A stretch of DNA of 64,000 bases. It comes from Callaeas wilsoni (lineage: Eukaryota > Chordata > Aves > Passeriformes > Callaeidae). Positions 13,564 through 26,396 of this stretch are shown here, piece after piece. How positions within the stretch are numbered: position 1 is the first letter of the stretch; every line of letters starts with the position of its first letter. The DNA is taken from assembly GCA_013398955.1 (NCBI GenBank), contig VWPU01009577.1:41886-105885 (forward strand), written 5' to 3'. The notes under the pieces were generated by a model. The model ran no database searches. It was not told where the DNA came from and saw only the letters and a program-made list of their open reading frames with translations. The position numbers were made by a program, and so were the translations under genes.

Positions 13564-16500
13564 AGTGGTTCCACAGTTCAAGAAGCCCCAAGCAGAAGGA
13601 AATGCTCTCTGCACAGGAGGAAGAGGCCTTCCTCAAGCACAGAAGAGAAGCAAACAAGGTGGGTCTGGACCAGTGTAGCATATCAAGATCTATATTTACT
13701 TCTTTTTTTCTCCCCCCACCTTCCCTGTGACCTTAGACAACCTGCCCTAATCTTTGCAGAAGTTTTGAGTGTTTTCTGCATGCACTGAAAGGGCCAGTGC
13801 TCAGCACCCTGGCAGACAGGTTGCATGCCCAACTGGTTCCCATTGGTCATGCCAGGGACAGCATGGCATCACAAGGACCTGGAAAGGAGCCCGACCGGAG
13901 CAAAGCCACAGGAAGAGGCACCTTTTGTTAGCAATATTTCCAAATCAAAAAACAGCTCATGTTGCCATGAAGAGGACTGAAGTCAAGCTCTGAAAACATA
14001 TAGGAGCTCTCTTCCAGAAATCAAGCAGTCCTTTGCCATGCCCCCAAACCTAAATATACAAGAGAGGAGACTGGTACCAGTGCTATCAGACATTATAAGT
14101 CTTTTCAACCCATCTGGCCCAGAGCAAAATAGAGCAGAAAAGGAAAAGCCCTTGCTGAACCATAACTAATGGCATAGCAAATCCCTCTCATCCAGACCCA
14201 GTATTGCAGCCCTTTCACCAAATTTATGGGACAGCTCCTTACCCTATGTGAGTCAGCAGGAGCATGTGGGTTTCTGTGGAAAGGAGGAACAGCTCCCACA
14301 GGATAAACATGCCTCCATGCTTTTTGGTAGGCATACTTACAGTAACCTGTTAGCCAGAAACATGTGGTGGCTAACAAGATACCTGAAAATTGGCCTGCAA
14401 TTTAACTTTTGGCAGAAAATGAGCAATAGGATAGGTCCTTGTTTCAAACCTATACCTCTAAGACAGGTCTTGGACATTTATTACCAAACGTGAAACTCTT
14501 AACTCAAGCTAAACAATAGAATTAGGGGAGTAATTTGAAGAATTTTACATTATATAAATACGGAAGTTTCAGAATACGCAGTTGAGAACAGACTCATCTC
14601 CAAGGGCTACAGTTCATGGCTAGAGATCCCGAATCAGTATTAGCTGTGCACTGCCAGCCACCATCAGCTCACTCATGTTTGCCTTGTGCCCTTCCCAGTC
14701 TCATATGAGCAGGACTATAAGAATAAGCCTGAGCTATCAGATGGAGATTTTTGGCTTCTGTGTTTGGGGGCAGTGAGATTGCCCACTCAACTTCATCTCA
14801 CTGCAGCACATGGACATTTGAAATTTGCTTTTGCCCCATAAACAGGAACAGTTCTCTTCTGATTCAGGCTGAAAGCGACAGGGGATTTTCAGAATTATCA
14901 CAACACAAGACGTCATCTTCCTCTGCTGGCAAGAGAGACTGAAAATGACTGACCTGATTACATAAAAATATCAGCATGTGTATGGTGTGTGGTCTGTTAC
15001 TCTTCCACACTCTTGTGGTTTCTGGGCACACAGCAGCAGCCTTCCTGCTACAGATTGTACAGCAAAATGCAGGTTTGGAAACTGAAAAAGTGGAAGAGGG
15101 ACAAAAGAGAAATGCCTGGGCAGATTTGTATCCAGTGTTGGTCAGCTAACATTTAAATCAGAACAAAAGTGGTAGCTGAGTAGGAAAATATTCATTTCTT
15201 CTCCTTCAGAAATAGCAGTAGTGTGAGGCACAGGAAGTAGACATGCTCTCATGTTTTGATTTTCAAATAAACGTCAGATGAAATGACATCAAGAAGAGGT
15301 GGAATAAGCCTGGGAAAGTCCATTGTTTATTATTTTTTTCTTTTCTTTCCTTTGCATAAAGGCAAAGTTTTGGCTTATTTCTACATTTGCAGATTCACTG
15401 AAATAATGTCAGTGGTACTGAAATTCAGAATACATCACTACAAACTATTCAGCAACTGGGCTGGAAAATATTTGTATGAGTTAAAACCACAGGTTACTTC
15501 AAAATTGAAGTCTATTATCTCCTTAGAAACATTTCAACAAAAGGGAAAAAATGACAGGATCCAGTCCACAGGAATTAATTTCTCCAGTAAAAGCATAAAA
15601 ATAAATTTTTGTAAGTTCTTTTTCCTTACATAATCCACACCCCGCCTTCAGCTCACTTTCACACTACTAGATCTTGTGGCATCTTTCCAAAGCCCTTTAC
15701 TGCTTTAAAGCGTATTGAATTTAACAGGCTTGGTACAAAGACATTGTGTCTACATTGTTCCTTTATTTTTCTTCAGTTTCTGATTCAGTCTTGGGTGGCT
15801 TCCCTTTCTTTTCACTCCAATTTAATGTATTCCTGAGTATCATTTCAACTCTACACATTCAAAAGCAGCTTGGATGGACCCACTGACCTCTCTCTACTCC
15901 ACTGATGGGAAAGGGAAGGAGCAGAGCCCCCTGGCTGAGAAGGAACCAGCCTTGCAGATGGCAGGCAGTGAATTAGAGGTGAACTCATCCCCAGAAGTTC
16001 ACACCAAGCAGCAGCTGCAGGAAAATTTCTGTTTCACAGACTTGCTTCTCATGAATGCTCTGATCCCATGGGGTCTTAAGGCTAACACTGACAAATCCCA
16101 TTTCAGCATCACGACACACGATACCAGCACCCCATGGATAGCTGAGGTTGTGACACACACGACCAGAAGCCAGAGATAATCTGATTTACTCCATTCAGCT
16201 CAACCTCTGACAGCCAGTGTGCACCAAGTGCTCCCACCGACAACCATCAGAAAGGACAGGTACAAAAATGTAACACTCATGACAGTGTTCCAAAAGTCAG
16301 CCTTGCGTGTAGAGATCTAGCACTGCTCAGGAGGCACCAGCATCTTGAAGCAAATATTCAGCAGCATCTTGCTCTCTATGTGGTCTTCTCCTCAGTGCAG
16401 CAGGTTAGGAACCAACCTGTAAAAAACACATTAAAGGACTCATACCCCAAACCAGCTTCTACCCTAAAAACTAAAACCAACCTCTGGCCGGGTTCACTTT

Positions 16501-19500
16501 TTGAAGATCAGCATAGGAAATGGGACAGGGCCCATGGCCCGTGGTCCTACAGGCTTGTTCCTGGAGAGTTCTTCTCTCTTCCAGACTGGGGTGGCATCTG
16601 TACTGACTGCAGCCAGCCCACACACCAACCGATTTTTGTATCAAAGAATCCCTCTTCAACAACGTTTGTTCCCTAGTCAGTGCTGAAGCTCTATCAGCTT
16701 CTTTGCATCCATCAGATGGCAGAGGTATTATGGCCTTTAAAACTGTGAGCACGACCTCTGTGCAAGGTTACAGCCACGGCAGTTCAGCCTGGCCCAGCTG
16801 GAACAAGGACCGAGCAAAGCAAAGAGCCTTGCAGCAGCAGCCCTGACTATCAGAGTAACTCATCTCTGGGGAAACCCTGATGCATAAATCAGCTCTTCTT
16901 AAATCACAGTGCAGACACCTCTTGCTTTTAGAGAAGCAGCAGAAATGTGCATATGTCTCACCTATTTCAAGGGAGCTTTTGCTGAGTAATTCCTCCCCAA
17001 ATTAGTTTGCAGCAAGATGGCTCAACAAGGCCTCCTACGTCATGTAGTAGCGTGCAGTGATGTCCTTTGTCAAAAAGCACTTTCTGTTTTTAGAGAGACA
17101 GAGAAACCAAGAAGATCACTCTCATTTTCCTAAGACACATTTATTGTAAGTGATTTCAGCGGTGTAGGAAGCTAACTTCAGAAAGGCAAGTTGGGTGATT
17201 CAACCGAGCCAAGCATCTTGGTAGTTACTGACTTCCCCTTCACTTCTTATTTTTGAAGAATTTATTAATTTTAAAAGTGATGGATAATGCTTATTTTAGA
17301 AGGTTAAAACCAGACAGATTTATGGTTTTCTTCCCTTTCATGCAAGTTAAACAGCCTCCAGTGGGTACTGGATTTGAAGAAGCCTGCTGGAGCTAGGGAA
17401 AAAGAAGCATCTTCCAGTAACATGAACATCCCGATATGAGAGGTGGAACCTGCCTGCACACAAAGCACTTCTCCAGCTCATCAGAAGCACAAGAGAAAGA
17501 GTGATCTGACAAGGCAGGATAAGTGCAATATTGAAAAAATATCCTTGAACCAGTCTGCTTCAGGGTTTAATGCACAGCATCCATAGCAACACAGCTGGTG
17601 TATGGGGGTCTGAGCTCTGTCCCTCTCAGCAGGAGCTCAGCTGAGCCCTTCAATACCTGGCAGTGCCCATATTGGCACCTCATATTCAGGCTAATTCTCC
17701 TCCTTCTCCCTGCACCTGCCTGTGTGTCATTCCAGTCTCCTGCCCTCAAGCAGAGGCTCGCCAGCAGCCAAGCACTGCAAATGGGACCAACTCAACAGAT
17801 CTGTGGGAATTGCTCTGTACACCCACGAAAGAAGATGGTGAGGCTCATTCCATTGCCAAATCCTGTCTCTCACTGTCCTCAGCTCAGTGCCTCGCTCCTT
17901 TCCACAGCAGGGCCAAGGAAGTGGCTCTTGTGAGTCAGCAGGTAGCACCTCCAGCCCTGGTACAGCACTACGAGCTCAGAGGGAGGATTTGTCACCTCAA
18001 GGGTGGAAGCCTTGGCTTGTTGTCCACAATGCACCTTGCCAATCCTTTTTCTAAGAGGGAGTTTAAGAAAAACCCTTCCCATGCAAGGAAGGAGGAAGAG
18101 AAAAGCCTCAGGGTGAGCTGGTGGGTTGAGGCAGGACACAAAGTGACCCCTGGTCCACCAGCAGCTCCCATGCCAGGCAAAAAGCCAGATGGTGAAGGGG
18201 GACAGGACTTCCTGCTCCCACACCATGCAGGTTTCTAGGGCTCCTGGAGCAACTCCAGGCCTGTGTGGGACTTGACTGCTACTAAAGCAAATCAGAGAGA
18301 AAAAGAGAACAGGAGCTGCCCGCTATGCAGTTCCTGGGCTTGGGTTGATCTTTCACTTCACGTTGCAGAGGTCTGGCTCCTCTCCCCTGCACACCTTCCT
18401 GGTGCCACTGTCCTCACCCCACCAGGAGCTGCCAGAGCTGCTGCTCCATGTTTCTCTTCCCTCTCCAGTTACACAACTGCCAAAGGTCTTGTTCAGAGTG
18501 TGAAAACAGCTAATGTCTGCCAAACTGCTCAGATGTATTAGCTGCAATGATTAAATATTTTGCAAGACCTGATCCCTTTTCTGCGTAAATCTGGTTTAGA
18601 TGAGATCATTTTTCACCACCTCTATGAAATCAGCAGAACATTTATGGAAATAATTCCTCAAGTCAGGGTGAAGTCCTCCGGCCTTAATTTGACCAACATC
18701 TCCTGCAAACCACATTCTGCATGTCCAGGGAGAGATGTGGTATTCTTCAACAACCCCACAAACACCATCCCTGTCAGAAACAGTGGAAGGATGAGATTCC
18801 TATCTCACTGGGCTTTTTCTTCTTTCCATCCTCTGCTGCTGCCAGAACCCACTTCTCCCTCTCTGTCATGCTGCTGGTATTTCAGCACGGCCTCATGATT
18901 CACAGGCACATTAGAGGCACTGAAAGAGCTGTCAAGGGGAATCAAGCCCTGGGCACTGCTTCAAGGCAGATCTGCATCCAGAGCAACATGCTGAATTTCA
19001 GCCTCTTCACGTGCCACATTCACAGGTGTGTTTGCAGACGTGTGTGTTTTAGGAGAAAGTTCATCCTCGAGTCAGAAATTCATTAGGCCAGTGTCATGCT
19101 AGTTTGGATGATACCAGTTCGCTCTGGCCAGCTTATTTTCTCCCTCAGAAGCACCCAGGCATGAAAAGTTTTGATTTTAATTCAATTAGCTAGCAATATA
19201 TTTTCCTGTACTGATAAATGATGACCTTTCATCAAAAAGTGCTTCAAAAGTTCAAAACAGACTCTAACCATTATATCTCCTGCTAGCTGGAAAGGACTCT
19301 GGGAATCTCCCACCTGAAGGCTGGTTTCAGGTGTGCAAGGACACCACTGGTTCCTCATCAGCTACTTGCACAGGGAAATTCCAGTGTTCACCCCCTTCTT
19401 TCCTCCTGCTAAAACTTAACTGTGAAAGCCTCACCAAGAATACCAGTTAGGGGGAAAAGTGCTAGCAGCCATTGTGGTAACTCACAAGCACTTTAGGTTC

Positions 19501-20891
19501 AGAGAGGCTCAAAGGTCAACCCCAGAAATTATATATTTGATAATGAGAAACTACAGATTCTCTGCTCTCCAGCAACTGAATTGCTGCTTTCATCACAAAC
19601 AAGATAAGCAACTGTGAGTTGTGAAATGTCTCGTTTGACACTGAAACAAGGATAATATGTAAAGATCACAGGCAAGAATTGAAACAGCTTTGGTTGGCAC
19701 TCCCCACAGACTTTTCACACAGCCCATGGGAGTCCAAACACAGATACCAGTGTTGCTTTCCATCAGATGCAAAGTCATTCTACAAGTTAAAATATCTGAA
19801 AGCTCAGGGTCCTCTTAAACTACAAAGAGGCACTTGAAGATTTCCTGCCCGTTTCCTCATCCACCATTTAGGTATACTATCAGGCACCTTCCCATGGCTG
19901 CAGATAGAAGCAGCTTCTCATGTTTCCAGCCCAAAACTACCTGGGGTACATGCTGCTGCTACACATCACAGTCCACTCTAAGTCTGGAGTTAGGGAAGGA
20001 CAAGACTTCCACATCTTGCTGTGGCAGCTCAACAGCTTAGCACCACGACATGCCCATAACCTGCTTTCCTCCTTAACATACTGCAGCCACAATGGGTTCA
20101 TTCCAAGAGTTTAAATAGGTAAACAGGGCTGCTTTCATCTCCAGTGGGTTACAGATAACAAGTGGTTTTGCTGGCAGATCGAGTCAGGGCTTCATGTTGT
20201 CTTCCTGCCCAGTAGCTTGCCCTGCACCTCATGCTGAGGGCAAGCCCTCAAACCACCAGAGCCAGCTGCTTGCTCTAGGCAAGAGGATTGTGCCTGGGAA
20301 ATGCTCCCAGGGATCCCACCACGACACGCCGGAGAGGGCTGTTGCTCTTGCAGCTTCCTCCCTCTGGCACAGAAGCCAGTGGGCAGGCAATGGTAATATC
20401 TTCCTTTAGCACAGCTGGTTCAAAGTGAACTTGCCTTAAATTATAACTGAGTAAGCAATATTGCTTATCAAGATATTTAAAGGGAAAAAAGAAGCCTTCT
20501 CTGAAGAAGCAATCAATTTATAGTCCAGTTGTTTCTTATACAATTACAGCTTAAAGTTGAGACTATTAATTTTGAACTTACAGGTTCTTTTGTGCAAGAT
20601 TGAGATGGAAAGGTCACTTTTAACATAATATTAGCTTTGAGCTATGAAGTGAATATATTATCTAAGCTAGGCAAGACATTCATAAATATCTAAGAGAATA
20701 GGGCTTTTGGCAAGCATAATTTCTCTTTTTCCACTGATGCAACAGAAATTGCTTTTTTAAGTACTGTCTAATATTGTCCAAACTGAACATGCATCTCAGA
20801 CCACAATCTTGAGGCACACAGAACAGATGATCCCTTGTTCCAGGCTCCACGAGTGATTTGCAGAAAAATGCTCCACATGCTCATGACACCC

Positions 20892-21085
20892 ACAAGCTGA
20901 TCAGTGACTGTCACCATCAAATGCGGCATGCAAAATTCCACAGTCTCTGCCCTTTGATGAACCATGGGCCAGGCACCACCCGACTCTGTCAGGGGGGCCA
21001 TTTCAGAGATGTCAGTGCAGGTGGTCCACTGGCCACCTCCTGAGCCAGAGACAGCACCCAATGTCAGTTACCCAAGAATGGGCCA
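20892..21085. repeat. Diverged direct repeat, copy 1
   Basis: Shares CTGATCAGTGACTGTCACC, AGAGATGTCAGTG, TGGCCAC(C/T)TCCTGAG and GACAGCACCCAATGTCAGT with a copy about 1.4 kb downstream. The similarity covers roughly 190 bp and fades at both ends. The family is not recognised. It could be a segmental duplication or two copies of an unnamed interspersed repeat. Confidence 0.7.
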
Positions 21086-21309
21086 CTTCACAACACTGAC
21101 TGTAGGTAAAAAGGCCTTCATCCGGAAAAACGAGACATCAGCCAAATAGAAATGTGAGTGTGGTTAAAAAACAGGTGTGTTTGTGAAGGGACAGGGAGGA
21201 TCACGACACATTAATCCTGGGCTAATTTTAGGCATCTAACTTAGGTGGTGACACCAGCCCTAGGGAATCAGCAGAGTATCCAGAAGGTGACTCAGATTCC
21301 CAGCGCCCA

Positions 21310-21386
21310 CCACTGGGTTGTGCTCCCCTGGTGGTCTGGCCCCTGCACCCCTGGCGCAGAGGGCACCTCAGGTGGCCATGATCCTG
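21310..21386 (-). promoter_or_regulatory. Cluster of CTCF-like motifs
   Basis: The minus strand carries CCACCAGGGGAGCA (21334-21321), which differs from the CTCF core CCACCAGGGGGCGC at about two positions. A second, weaker CAGGGG-containing match, GCGCCAGGGGTGCA, lies 17 nt upstream of it on that strand. An AP-1 consensus TGACTCA sits just to the left at 21288-21294. Motif-only evidence. Confidence 0.3.
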
Positions 21387-22313
21387 CAGAGAGGCTCCCA
21401 CCCTCTAGAAGAGCATCAAGTTAAATCAAGGCTGCAGGGAACAAAAGGAAAATGAGTAGCACCTAGGCCCAAATTTACCGTGCAAGTAGACTGGTGATTG
21501 CAGAACTGAAAGGCACAACACTTACAACACTTTGTAGTGGAGGATCTGAAAGCAGAACCTGGAGTTGCTGAAACCCAGGTCTCTGCTCAGACCCCTCCCT
21601 GGCTGTTGCTGGGAGATGTCCTGCTCTGCACCTCCACTCACCCATGCTTTGCTGTCTGGGGACCTCTCCAGGGACATGCCAGCAGCCCATATGTTCATGT
21701 GACTGTCCGAGTGCAGAGACCCTGTTTTCTCAGCAGGAAGCAGTGATACTTGACTTGAAAGCGGCTGCTGGCCAATCTTGCCTTCTCTTCCAAAGCACAA
21801 ATGCTGTCTTCATGTCACAATCTGGAAAAAGCACTTTAATGAGAGTAGCTTCAGAGGACTACCAGCTACCTAGCTCAACACCTCTTCCAGGGACATGAGG
21901 TTCTACAGATGGAACAGTAGCCAAGCCAGCATATGCTTCCTCCCAGCTTTACAGGAGCCACTTTTTAGGAGGTGAGACTGAGATATACCTTCATCTAACC
22001 ACCAGTCACGGTTCCTCTCCAAGATTCACATGTACCTATCTCAATTTAAGAAACAGATATCAGATGTTGGACTGCAGCCAGAAAATCATGCTGAAGAGAC
22101 TTCTTTTCAGGAATAAACATTATTCTCTCTAGGCTGGATTTAAGCCACTCAGTTACAAGGGAGAGACTCATTATCAATGTCCAAAGTACCTACTGGCATG
22201 TGCAAGTTTCTTTTTCATCTCTGCTGTATACACATACATGATCACAGCTCCTTTCAGCCACTCCCAGCAGCATCTGCAAGCACAGTTCACAGGCAGCAGT
22301 CACACATGGGGCA

Positions 22314-22490
22314 GCTGATCAGTGACTGTCACCCTCAAGTGTGACACACAAATGTGCCACCCCGCAATCTCTGCTCTTCCATGAGCCATGAACGGGATGC
22401 TGCCAGACTGCCAGGGAGACCATTTTAGAGATGTCAGTGGAGGTGATCAGCTGGCCACTTCCTGAGGCAAACACAGCACCCAGTGTCAGT
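22314..22490. repeat. Diverged direct repeat, copy 2
   Basis: Partner of the 20.9-kb copy in the same orientation. The conserved blocks are CTGATCAGTGACTGTCACC at the left end, TTTTAGAGATGTCAGTGGAG in the middle and AACACAGCACCCAGTGTCAG at the right end, with small indels and substitutions between them. Confidence 0.7.
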
Positions 22491-24003
22491 CACCTTCCTG
22501 TGGGAAACTCTGCATGGATCTCCAGTGTGAAAGAGAGGAGAAGAAGAAGGATGCTTGAACAATCTGACTCAGAGACTTATCATTGTAAGGCAAGGAAGGC
22601 TGTTCTGCCATTGCAAAGCTGGTCAATGCATGGAAAGCCATCCTACCACAGGAGAAACCTCAGCAGAGGTGCAATGCAGGGCTCACCATTTGGTATGACT
22701 ATGGTGAGCCCCAGAGTCCCTGAGCCCAGAGGCAAACAGTTATCCTGACTGTCCTGGACCATCTAAACACTAGGTGAATGTGAAGAGTGCAGATATGCCA
22801 CAGATCTACCAGCCCCCTCCCACAGTGACACAAAGAAAATTGTGGAGGAACAGTGCACTGATTTGCAACGAGTTGCCTTAATTACCTAACAAGCTGCTTA
22901 AACAGTGAGAGCTTCCCTGGAGCACATGCTGGGCCTCCAAGTGTTTAGGAAACAAAAGCCATTGGTGTTTCCTATGGTCTTTTGGAGCTATGCTCCTGCT
23001 GCTATTGTAAAATAACAAGGGCCGGAAGGAGTCAATGGAGACCTGCCATTTCACATCAGCTGGGAAGAGAACACTTGAGTTACTACAGCACTGTTTTTCT
23101 CACATGACTATATGATAAAATTTCTAATTAACTACATAGTAAATGCGATGGGAAGACTCTTTTGCTAATTATTTCTATACCTTCAGGCAACAGAATAAAA
23201 TCAATATGTAGCAAGAAAATGATAGTTAAATAACCTTGGCAACTTGTACTGCAGGTAAATTAACAACGTAGCAGCGATGGGAATGCCTCCATAAATCAGA
23301 GTGCTGGTTGAAACCAGGCTTCAGATGTGTGTCACCCACCAAAGCTGCCTCTGCCTCCTTCAGTACAGCCTCACAGCTCCCTGCAATGGGGTCCTACAGC
23401 CCCGTCCTTCACAGCTGAGCTGAGGAGCCTGCTCAAAGCACAGTAGGCTTCCTACACTTTCTTGCACTGAAAAGTCTATACTACGTTTACTTGCTTTAAT
23501 GCTACTGGAACACTCCCCTCCAAAAGGAGGGGAAATGACCTTAGGAGCCATGCAACTGGCATAACATTTCTTGTTATTTCTCATAGGCAAAAAAGTTTTT
23601 GGATTCAGTCATGTTTGTGTAAAACCAGGGCACAACACAGTGTAATTCTATGACCCCTCATTACGTTACTTCTCCCACATGCAAGGAAAGACTAGGTTTT
23701 AAGATTTGAACCCAAGGGATTTGTCACTTTGGACTCTCTCTTTTATTGCACCCACTTTCATCATCCTTGAGGGGATCTGTGTTTCCAAGAGCCACTGAAA
23801 GTTTACTTAGACTTGGGCAGCCAAGCTAAGAGCTGCGCACATCAGACAGCCGTAGTACGTTAACTTTGTTTGTCGGCCACAGAGTAGTTTCATTGATCTG
23901 AGAGTGAGATAACGATTTACAAAACAAAACCACAACCACTTGTTAGCTGTAAGTGCCTTCATATACGCTGCATTAATTCAAATGTGAATTAGACATGGAA
24001 ATG

Positions 24004-24212
24004 CAGCTGAAGCGCTGGGTGCTGGCGGAGCGGCGTTCCCTTCCAGACTCCTCGCATCAAGTCCCATCCTGCCGCATTCCCATGCCAAGCTGGCAGGGCC
24101 CCGCGCCCCGCCAGGAGATAAAGCTGGCTGCTGCGCGAGAAGGCGCATGCACAAGGCATGTCTGGCAAGCCCGCTCTCATGACTACCACTGCGTTCCTGC
24201 GATAACAGGCTC
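24004..24212. promoter_or_regulatory. Isolated CpG-rich patch in the intergenic region
   Basis: I count about 16 CpG dinucleotides in some 200 bp, in G+C-rich DNA, while the surrounding kilobases are CpG-poor. Motifs visible are GGCGCATGCAC (close to the NRF1 palindrome) and GGAGATAAAG (GATA). It may be a small unmethylated element such as an enhancer or the promoter of a non-coding RNA. Nothing shows transcription. Confidence 0.4.
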
Positions 24213-25488
24213 GGCCACCTACACAACTAGCCCTCTGAATAAATTCTGTGCTGCATGGGTTCCCATGAACAGCAGACTGATGGGAGAGTGAGATAAGCTT
24301 TCGCTGTCACTCTCAAAAGGGGTTTCTAGGTCTGGACTATCTTCTGGATCTCACACGCTGCTCTTGTAGCTCTGTTTTCTAGCAGTCATTTTGGTCAGGT
24401 CCACTGCTCCACTACCAAGGCACCACACCCCTGCTTTTGTCCACACCAGTATGTTGCTCCCAAAAATTCCCCATGAGCACAAACTGCAGCAGGGCAGATA
24501 GGACAGCACAGTGAAACCCCCTCCCATTAAACCACACAAACACATCCAAAAAGACACATGGATTTTTCAGACCCAGTGCTTAGCAGCCTCTACCTGGTAA
24601 ATGCCTCCTCCCCTTCCATCTTTTCCCTCTCTCCACAATGTCCCAGACTGATGTACTTTGAAAGGCGTGTCTCATGGGTCCATACTGACATTACACACCA
24701 GAAAAAGCCTTTGCAGCTTTCAAACCTTCAACAACAGAATTTTCTTGGCTTTCAAATCCAAGATCTCAGGCTTGTTCACAAGAATGAGTTTGCATCAAAG
24801 CAAGTTGTCAGCATAATTGCAGTAACTGGCACAAAAGAGGCACATCCAGCAGTTGATTTTTCTGTTGGCACTAGTTGTTGCTTCCATTTCCTCCATACTG
24901 TGCTCTTGGCAAAGTAAACTACTCATCTGTCCCAGGTCCTGAGCACCTTGGGATCATTTCCACAGCCCATGATTGGCTAGCTAGGAATAGCCATGTAAAA
25001 ATTACTGCTTCCCACACTAGCGTGTCACACGTCTGCCGAAGTGGAGTTGGACAGCCCACCCTCACCTGATGCTGGGAAAGGGGAAAAGCAGGGGAGCCCT
25101 ACAGAGAACGAGGATGGGACAAGGGGGACAGAGGCATTCCATCGTCACTGGCATGAAAGGAGCCCATCTTCCAAAATACATCATGCATTTGGAAAAGCCC
25201 ACGGGGGTTTGGGGCCAGTGGGATCGCAGCATGGACTGGATAGGCAGAAAGATAACCTAAGCAGGGAGATAGATACAAGTCTGCAGGCAGGATATATCCA
25301 GGGGTACCAGCCCCAGAAAACAGACTGATAGAATAAGTGTTAAGTTGGGCTTTCTAATGCCTGCCATCACTGGGAAATGAGCTGTCAGCATCCACTGAGC
25401 CTAGCCTCTGTGCAGGAACCAGGGGGACCACCACAGCAATCATTGGCAGCTTCATTTCTCAGGGCCCTGTAAACTAGAACCACATCAC

Positions 25489-25510
25489 TTTTTTTTTTTT
25501 TTTTTTTTTT
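25489..25510 (+). repeat. Poly-T homopolymer (22 nt)
   Basis: Uninterrupted run of 22 T. No recognisable element abuts it. Confidence 0.95.
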
Positions 25511-26131
25511 GAGGAGCCTCCTTGCCCTGATATCTTTAATTAAGAGGGTTGTGTGTTGTTTTTCTTTTACTGTGTGGCGGCTTTTATCTAACAGGTATAT
25601 GTAAAAAGTGTGCCTGGGGAAAATCATATTCATGGGAACAAACTTAGCAAAGCCACTTTAACCCGGCTGCTTTTTTAAGAAGCACCTGAGGGCAAACCCT
25701 TGAAGATATTTATGCTTTATGGTGAGTTAGAGGCTTCTGAAAACTCCCACTAATCCCACTTCCCTTTATTCCCCTGGGTACAAGCAGTGGGAAGCGCCAC
25801 TGTCCCTCTGCTCTCAGTCTAGAACATTCATAAGGAGCTACTTTAAAGCCAGATGACGGGCTCCACCCTGTAAATTGCTGAGGGCCCCAGCCCCTCACAG
25901 CAAGCAGTGAGTGCCCCAGCAGCTCAAGGGGTTTGAATGTGATTGTGAAGCTCATGCAAATCTAAATATCTACATAAAATACTGATGACGAGCACCTTAT
26001 GGCTACATCACACAGGCCAGGTACACATCACCCAGTTGGGGGTTTTTTTGGCCAGAGAAGTTGTCAGTCTGCAGCTGGGATGTCTACATGACGCAACCGG
26101 TGCTGGCAAAACGTAGCACAGCTGGTACCAC

Positions 26132-26396
26132 AGTCACAGAATCACAGGATGGGTAATGTTGGAAGGGACCTGGAGGTCATCTGGTCCAATCTCTCTGCTC
26201 AATCAGAATCCCCCAGATATATTACTCAGGATTGTGTCCAGACAGCTTTGGAATATCTCCAGTGAGGGAGACTCCACAACTCTCTGGGCAACCTGTTTCA
26301 GTGCTCAGTCACCCACACAGTGAAGTTCTTCCTGATATTCAGGTGGAACTTTCCATGTTCCAGTTTCTGTCCATTACCTCTTGTCCTAGCAAAACT
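26132..26396 (-). mobile_element. CR1 LINE 3'-end fragment, minus orientation
   Basis: Reads as the reverse complement of a CR1 tail: CACAGAATCACAGGATGGG (3' end), GTTGGAAGGGACCTGGAGG, then CTCCACAACTCTCTGGGCAA, GTGAAGTTCTTCCTGATATT and TTACCTCTTGTCCTAGC. About 265 bp survive and no open reading frame remains. Confidence 0.92.

Larger units (their letters stand above)
9401..20891. other. Intergenic DNA, no gene recognised
   Basis: AT-rich around 9.4-10.2 kb, becoming G+C-richer around 12.5-13.9 and 17.6-18.5 kb. The longest frame (17663-18238, plus strand, 191 residues) has unremarkable composition and no similarity I recognise. Short tandem duplications at 11.9 and 13.5 kb are the only repeats seen. 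Confidence 0.6.
22511..26131. other. Intergenic DNA around the CpG patch
   Basis: Apart from the CpG-rich patch at 24.0-24.2 kb and the T22 run at 25.5 kb, I see only unique sequence without exon structure. Confidence 0.55.

Noticed and set aside
17663..18238. 191-residue open frame on the plus strand, longest in the intergenic part
   Set aside because: Frames of this length are expected by chance in 64 kb read six ways. Composition is unremarkable, overlapping frames exist on both strands, and no domain is recognised.
19373..19382. NF-kappaB consensus matches in the flank (GGGAAATTCC here, GGGGATTTCC at 32144-32153, GGGATATCCC at 43063-43072)
   Set aside because: Several matches to GGGRNWYYCC are expected by chance in 64 kb. 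They are isolated and far from the gene.
25954..25961. Octamer ATGCAAAT sites here and at 34412-34419, tempting because IkappaB-zeta has an OCA domain
   Set aside because: Their number is near chance for AT-rich DNA and there is no clustering.
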